64,000 bases of DNA from positions 28,845,274 to 28,909,273 of the forward strand of contig OZ022257.1 in NCBI GenBank assembly GCA_963978905.1. The letters are read 5' to 3'. This stretch comes from Trichostrongylus colubriformis. Lineage: Eukaryota > Nematoda > Chromadorea > Rhabditida > Trichostrongylidae. The position numbers and the translations under genes were made by a program. Shown in pieces: positions 60,201 to 64,000 of the stretch (its first letter is position 1; each line of letters opens with the position of its first letter). The notes beneath the pieces are model-generated. The model was not told the DNA's origin and did not search any database. It saw nothing but the letters and a program-made list of their open reading frames with translations.

Positions 60201-62478
60201 GTTGCGTAAGAAGGACGGCGACCGTACCAACGCCTATTTTTTTCATTTCGCCGCTATCTTGAGCTTGTCTTCAAATCGTTTTCACCACAAGAGACAGAAA
60301 TCGGTTGAATTCAGTTGAGTTCTAATGTTTTATTCACTTTTGGTTGGTGGTAGCGTTTTGCATGCATTTATTCCATTTCCTGTGCTATGTGTCATCCCTA
60401 TATGCATCATTTTTACTAATCCGGACTTCATTTGCTTCAAACGTCGTACTACAATGTAAATTATATATTTTGTGCCGCATAGAATTGCGATGGGCACTTC
60501 GGTCCTTGCGCCGCTCCGCCTGGGGGCGAGGAGCTGACGATGAGTGAATCACTCCTGCCGTAATGCAAAATTCTGTTCTTGTACAGGTAGATGGTTTCGC
60601 TCACCTCGGACCTCCTTCTCCCTAGGCTCAGGCAAAAGCTCATCTACTTACCTAATATCCTCGTGCTGATTTGCAAGCAGGGATGGTACATAGCACAGGA
60701 AATGGGATGGATGCTTAATGATGTTTAATGCTATCATCAACCAGGAGTGAACTTAAAATATTTAAACTGAACGAGTTCTACCGAATACTGCAAAGCAAAA
60801 TGAAAACAGCTTGGAAACAAGCTCAATAGAGCGGCGAAATGAATAAAAATAGGCGTAGATACGGTTCCCACCTTTCTTACGCAACTACACGCGATTCCAA
60901 CCAAGTGCAGCCCAACTCGCGAGCAAATGTCTCTCACTGCTTGGCGTGGCGCGAAATCCTGATATGAAGCTACACATCCCTGTTGATCGAGGCGGTGGTA
61001 TTTAGTGGCAAGTGGCAGCGCTTTGCATGATCCCAGCACAAGGTCGAAAATTCCTGACCACACCTCAAGCGCTCTCCGGGGTCGGTGATAGTAACAACTA
61101 ACCAGGATGATGAACGACACTTGTTTCTCCTGGTGCACTGGTTGGCTCCCTAAAGTCGTTGTACATACAATCACGCCGATTCGGAGAGAAACCACGATTT
61201 AGAGACATGGAATGGAGATCCAATCCGAAAAATGATTTGTGGATGATATATGCTTTAGTATCCACCCCTTTGTGTTAATGCTTACGCGAGAGAATCTCGA
61301 GGCTAGTGCAGAAAGGCATAGGGTTGCGCTTATATTCCAAGATTATTTGAGAGAGAGGAACGGTCTTACATAAAAGGGGGAGCGTGAAATGTCAGGAATT
61401 GTAGTAACTATCGCAGCTCATATCTTAAGTCGACTTCCTTCATTGCTCGAGGGGTCATGCATCTTTGGATTTCTGCTCAATGGCGCTCATAATTCCAACC
61501 TGCACTGTGCCAAACAACGCATTATTGTTCTTCTCGAAAAGACGATTCCTGAAAACATCCAACGGACGCAAGGTCCTGTAGGCCTCTAGTTTAAGCGAAG
61601 TTTTTTCCAAACTTATTCGTATGAAATGCATGGCTGTCGTCGGCAGGTGAAAGATGGTACTGCTCTGATTTTTGAAACAGTTCGCAGATTTTCAAAAGGG
61701 TGTGGCTCTGAAATCGTCGTGCTGCCCGTGGTGTGATGCGCTGCGGCGCAACCTTCGGACAATTGCAGAGCGGTCTCTTTAACGTTTGCATGGCGCATTC
61801 CTAGAATGGTGCAGTCAAAATCTCGTTTCTTAGACTTTTACAATGTCAACTTACTAAATGCCCTTGCGAGATCATAGTAAATTCTTATTTCTCGTACAAT
61901 AAGCCAGTTCAACATACCAATTTGACGCCTATTCCACTCTGTGGAGCTCCAGTCCTTGTATGGCTATGATTGGATGATTCAAAGGATTGGCTCTGAAATG
62001 TTTACAATCTAATTAATGGAGATTTTGAAAATATTGCTCGAAATGTCAGCACTACACCAAATGGGTTCCGTATGGCGTTGAATGATCTCGATGCTAGGTA
62101 TTGCTCTCTTATGAGAAAACGAAACGTACTCGGCTCAATCATAAAACTACCTTCGAAGACTTCTTCGAAGACTGTTATAATAGCATTGCATACAGCTTCA
62201 TAGATCATCCATTTTGCGAAGCTGAAGTCATCGACCGTTGATCGAATGAGAAAGTTTTTATCGTGTGCCCCCGACTTTCTTCTTCGTTCTCGTACACCTT
62301 GTTGTTTTAGGCAAAAAAGGAAGAGGAAGCAGCAAAGAACGATGTGAAACGAATTAGAGGACCTGACGGGCAGCCGATCTTCTTGACCAAGAAAAATGTA
62401 TCAGAACTGTTCGGTGACGAGCAACTATCCAGGATTGAGATCTTTGAGCAGCTTCAGAATTCGTTCACTCCTGAACAG
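42942..62478 (+). CDS. MLT-10-like moulting-cycle protein, gene 2 (partial, runs off window)
   Basis: Paralogue of gene 1. Nine exons with GT-AG borders are 42942-43048, 43271-43443, 44338-44512, 44774-44848, 45073-45238, 58818-59004, 59144-59268, 59807-59986 and 62311-62478. Phases at the junctions are 2,1,2,2,0,1,0,0 and match throughout, giving 452 open codons. From the seventh exon it lines up with gene 1: LAMMLTGQNASDFED ([12 protein letters not shown]), SPRIMSLVPE ([10 protein letters not shown]), LDNKDQQDWMDFVIETSG ([18 protein letters not shown]), RGPDGQPIFLTKKNVSELFG ([20 protein letters not shown]). The next expected exons (GYAFL block and P-pentad tail) lie beyond 64000. The fifth intron is 13.6 kb and full of transposons, yet the frame stays intact. 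The start codon and signal peptide were not found. Confidence 0.88.
45239..46211. other. Start of 13.6-kb intron of gene 2
   Basis: Donor tca|gtgagt at 45239. No further feature was recognised before the MITE at 46212. Confidence 0.6.
46212..46720 (-). mobile_element. Tc1-derived MITE, copy 2
   Basis: Same family as 38845-39351: ends cagtagcgctcaaaagtatt / cttttgatcgctactg, TA on both sides, 509 bases, collinear interior with scattered substitutions and small indels. The relic transposase tail is more frame-damaged than in copy 1. Confidence 0.8.
47139..48674 (-). mobile_element. Penelope-like element, left arm of palindrome
   Basis: Minus-strand, 5'-truncated Penelope-type retroelement. 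From 48671 it encodes an RT fragment: GLAMGQRLAPVLAICFMSRI, YCRYIDDCFIV (YIDD catalytic motif), LPYLNTQVKLSDGIVSVKWYR. After a stop comes a GIY-YIG endonuclease region broken by frameshift; its last part is intact (47702-47478: LGKHKIEEHSGNDFDVKC). An extra C in a C run near 47685 is one cause. The outer end carries the terminal sequence atgccacacgaggtttttag. Confidence 0.88.
48687..50098 (+). mobile_element. Penelope-like element, right arm of palindrome
   Basis: Plus-strand partner of the left arm, truncated at the same RT position and highly similar. The RT part is open from 48646 to 49092 (YCRYIDDCFIV), then lost by a one-base deletion (gatggcatgtt versus gatggcattgtt). A deletion of about 140 bases follows near 49130. 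The GIY-YIG part is open at 49274-49759: GVIYQLECRACNSTYIGETG, then FARNPRMNNRNECLFITNDL. Both arms are thus broken differently, and together they retain the two diagnostic Penelope domains. Confidence 0.88.
50099..50860. other. Intron of gene 2, nothing recognised
   Basis: No domain, RNA or clear repeat was seen between the Penelope palindrome and the next dispersed repeats. Confidence 0.4.
50866..51270. repeat. Inverted pair of a dispersed repeat
   Basis: 50870-50940 (ccaacccctcgatctcctca) is the complement of 51195-51262 (aattacgagaagatcgaggg). A third copy is at 39480-39600. A spacer of about 250 bases separates the pair. Confidence 0.6.
51300..51760. repeat. Dispersed repeat with inverted ends, includes copy B of 300-690
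   Basis: gaccattcgacgcatcttct (51338) is complementary to agatgcgtcgaatggt near 51725, and similarity extends about 50 bases inward. The interior 51516-51745 matches 441-690. Confidence 0.6.
51767..52012. mobile_element. GC-rich hairpin MITE
   Basis: ggtcgaattttcgcggcg and gagtcgtttggaattccgc at the left are mirrored by gcggaattccaaacgactcg and cgaagcgaaaattcgacc at the right. The interior relates to the MITE at 36463-36694. Confidence 0.7.
52385..52960. repeat. Long dispersed repeat, copy at 52 kb
   Basis: Collinear with 34340-34960 in the same orientation, with many substitutions; the first part also resembles 3230-3360. Nothing coding was recognised. Confidence 0.7.
52961..53803. other. 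Intron of gene 2 with a 21-C tract
   Basis: A 21-base C run lies at 53371-53391. No other feature was recognised. Confidence 0.5.
54619..57420 (-). pseudogene. LINE ORF2 pseudogene (endonuclease-RT)
   Basis: Coding order from the right: LLNARSVSNKIDHL, ITETWLTASI, GGAVCCLVRG, ALGDFNLHIDW and NSDHASVRF form the endonuclease. A frameshift near 56700 leads into the RT: FRPISLIPTPAKVMEKII, HHGFLPGASTCTNLLD, HLDLSKAFDKVPHSKL. The conserved GVPQG is GVP-stop-GG: a TAA at 55559-55561 replaces the Gln codon. A second frameshift near 55500 precedes YADDIKVYG, the catalytic motif. A third near 54900 precedes the C-terminal block FNIIFNRCARWFELLP. At least four lesions make it dead. Confidence 0.87.
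57449..58119 (-). pseudogene. LINE ORF1 with a frameshift
   Basis: Starts MPPKEQRTKRASA (basic N-terminus). It then has a likely helical segment (IENMLIALSEKIPKQFSDLL), followed by the ORF1 core HTIVISSIEEAPG, ECHPVEIYRMGKHSRDRP. The frame ends at 57697, but the homologous VLPTRSHWRRALANARFL and MTVEERRHEYEL continue in another frame from 57691. A single small frameshift therefore lies at about 57695. The IYRMG and VLP blocks match the ORF1 at 5414-6250. Confidence 0.83.
58446..58665. mobile_element. SINE with inverted head, second example
   Basis: A tRNA-like segment on the minus strand (gagttatgggcaaaagcttt, ggtactcgaaccc) is followed by one on the plus strand (gcgggctcgaatcccgtg) and the same body (tcgcttcgctggctgcgg). 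This copies the inverted-plus-direct layout of 13014-13364 but is diverged. Confidence 0.65.
58818..62478 (+). CDS. Gene 2 distal exon block (four exons)
   Basis: Exons 58818-59004, 59144-59268, 59807-59986 and 62311-62478. The first carries YDIFQKLHDLEKVLKHEHYD and a basic QKRKK stretch. The second carries the LTGQNASDFED and SPRIMSLVPE blocks. The third begins right after the CTTCAG acceptor, with VNVFSPSLLSLHSHGSG and the DWMDFVIETSG block; its donor (aag|gtatca) lies 33 bases past the homologous intron position of gene 1, so the intron has slid or the exon was extended. The fourth carries the GPDGQPIF block. All are in frame. Confidence 0.87.
59501..59744. mobile_element. MITE, GGGTGTGTACCCTTATGTCA family, in a gene 2 intron
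   Basis: The 27-base ends beginning gggtgtgtacccttatgtca are perfect inverted repeats, and similarity continues a little inward. It ends 62 bases before the exon at 59807. Confidence 0.82.
60114..60980. mobile_element. Long-TIR MITE of the same family
   Basis: The outer ends gggtgtacccttatgtca and gatatgaagctacacatccc are related to the 59501 element. The inverted arms extend about 170 bases (ttgcgtaagaagg...tttcgccgct / agcggcgaaat...ttcttacgcaa). It lies in the intron 59987-62310 of gene 2. Confidence 0.72.
60981..62310. other. Rest of gene 2 intron, nothing recognised
   Basis: No domain or repeat is supported. The small direct repeat ttcgaagacttcttcgaag occurs near 62152. Confidence 0.4.
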
Positions 62479-63776
62479 GTGAGTATTTGCTCCATTTCTT
62501 CTCTTCTGAGCTGGTTTCCGTAAGACTGAACGTCCAGTACCTTATGAAAGAATGTGTCAGGCCTCACCTTTCAAGGTTGAGGGATCGACATACAGATGCT
62601 TGAAGTTTGCAGGGTCTGAGTTGCTTCAAATGAAGTTGTCACACTTATGGCTCTGCTCGCCAGAAATCTCACCACTGAGATCTGCTTCTGCTAGCTAATC
62701 TTTGTCCTCTGAGAATGTAATTCCAATGGCTGTCGAAGGGAATTCTGAGAAACGTAGGCTAAGGATGGCCTTCTCGCTCTATTTTGGCAATCTCAGCAAG
62801 CAGACTCAGATCAACCACCACCTCATCGCAAGAAGATGAAAAGGCACAGATCTTTTCGTTTCTACATACTGTGTGATGCACCCACTTTCATTAGGAGCTG
62901 ATAATTTCTTGTTAGCTATTTCACTTTTCATTGGTGACCGAAGTGGCAGTGGCATTGGAATGTCTTAATGCGAAATTGCGGGGCCACAAACGTATCTGCT
63001 TCATCTCATGCCAGGTGGTGCAGAGACAGATCCACATAACTGCGCTGAAACACCAACCTCAAAAAAGGTTGGACTACAGCGGATATAGAGCTATCTTCGA
63101 CAGCGAGCTTACATTTGACCTGTTGGTGGTAGGTACGGGGTCGCAAGAGAGGGATGTGTTTCACGACTGTCCAACTAGGCCACCACGGCACGTGAATTGC
63201 TCCGCTAGAAGCGAAATGTACCTGGTTGGTCACGCTGTGAGCCGCATCACCTCACCTGGTAGGAGTCCTGGTATTTCACACGTATGAGAGGATTGGTAAT
63301 TAACGGATTAGCGTCATTTCAGAATAGGCACACCAAGCAGTAATCAGATCAGTAACTTGCTTTGTTGGGGCGAAAGTCCTCAGATCAGATCAGTTTTCAG
63401 GCTGCATCTTTATTGCAGCCGCACGTTGCCGTGCTTGCTTGAACACAACCAAGCCACACCAATCCAACCAGGCCACACTTCGCCTCAGACGAACGGATTT
63501 CCAACGCACACCGACGTGGAAAAGGAAACTTGCGATAAGAGAAGCTAATTCAGTGAAACAGTATTTTCGATGATGAAGGTAGCTTCCAAGAACCTACTCG
63601 CCCCAAGAAAGTGAGCCACTAACCTGATTATCGCGTGGTGTGCCTTTGAGAGCACATTGCGCGTCGCTTTACCTTTTAGGGGAGTAGATTCTCGGGTAGC
63701 TATGGAAGCTGCACCTTTTCGCGCCTTCACGGTGCGCCATCACAGCGTTACACCTGCTTGAAGGAATCGTCCACGG
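62479..63776. other. Intron after the last gene 2 exon in the window
   Basis: The next expected exon (equivalent of gene 1 14833-14990, with a GYAFL block) was not found, so it should lie to the right of the window. Confidence 0.5.
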
Positions 63777-64000
63777 GAAATGAGTTTTTGTGTTACCCAT
63801 ATATTTATGTTGCATTTGCCTAATGTTGGCCTCTTGCAAAATCATCCGAAAAATGTGAATCTGGCTGAGATACAGCACCACAAAGTGCGGTTCCAGTGGG
63901 CGGGGTCTCCATGTAAAAGCCTCGTACCGCGTCCGCCGTGGTCTGAGACGCATTGTAGGAACAGAAGGTTACGTAAACAGTCCCACTCTCCGTTCCCAAC
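63777..64000. mobile_element. MITE, second copy of 33575-33930, cut by window edge
   Basis: cgggaaatgagtttttgtgt and ttacccatatatttatgttg match the left arm at 33575. The central gtccgccgtggtctgagacg block is also present. The right arm is outside the window. Confidence 0.65.

Overview
The window looks like a piece of a nematode chromosome, most likely a strongylid or hookworm-type parasite. Two genes are recognisable as members of the nematode-specific moulting-cycle (MLT-10-like) family. They are split by short exons and long introns with GT-AG borders. The rest is dense with mariner/Tc1, CR1/Jockey-like LINE, Penelope-like, SINE and MITE sequences, as expected of a large, repeat-rich strongylid genome. 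The genus is my inference and is not shown by the sequence.

Layout. 0-5 kb: dispersed repeats, a degenerate GGAATTGTGG-type repeat in two opposite orientations, and an antisense relic of a LINE ORF1. 5.3-9.3 kb: a LINE with two intact reading frames (278 and 937 codons). 10.7-17.6 kb (+): MLT-10-like gene 1, six phase-consistent exons ending in a proline-pentad repeat exon, stop and poly(A) signal. Its introns hold a MITE and a composite tRNA-derived SINE with a 12-bp target duplication. 20-24 kb: a MITE, a nearly complete DD37D (maT-type) element with one frameshift, and a TA-flanked non-autonomous element. 24-31.2 kb: a satellite block containing an almost perfect 2,666-bp tandem duplication and a roughly 117-bp monomer array with 468-bp higher-order periodicity. 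31.4-42 kb: deleted mariner and Tc1 relics, MITEs and dispersed repeats, with no convincing gene. 42.9 kb to beyond the right edge (+): MLT-10-like gene 2. Nine exons join in frame over 452 codons. One intron of 13.6 kb holds a Tc1-derived MITE, a head-to-head Penelope palindrome and a broken LINE.

The two cellular genes are paralogues in the same orientation. They align through the segment that contains the [10 protein letters not shown] / SPRIMSLVPE and GPDG motifs. Gene 1 shows the C-terminal half of the protein, while gene 2 shows the N-terminal and middle parts and runs off the window. MLT-10 family proteins are linked to moulting (cuticle exchange) in C. elegans. Everything else is mobile or repetitive DNA. 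I found no ribosomal RNA, CRISPR array, operon-like cluster or convincing new molecular system. The most unusual structures are the Penelope palindrome, the duplicated satellite and the inverted-head SINE.
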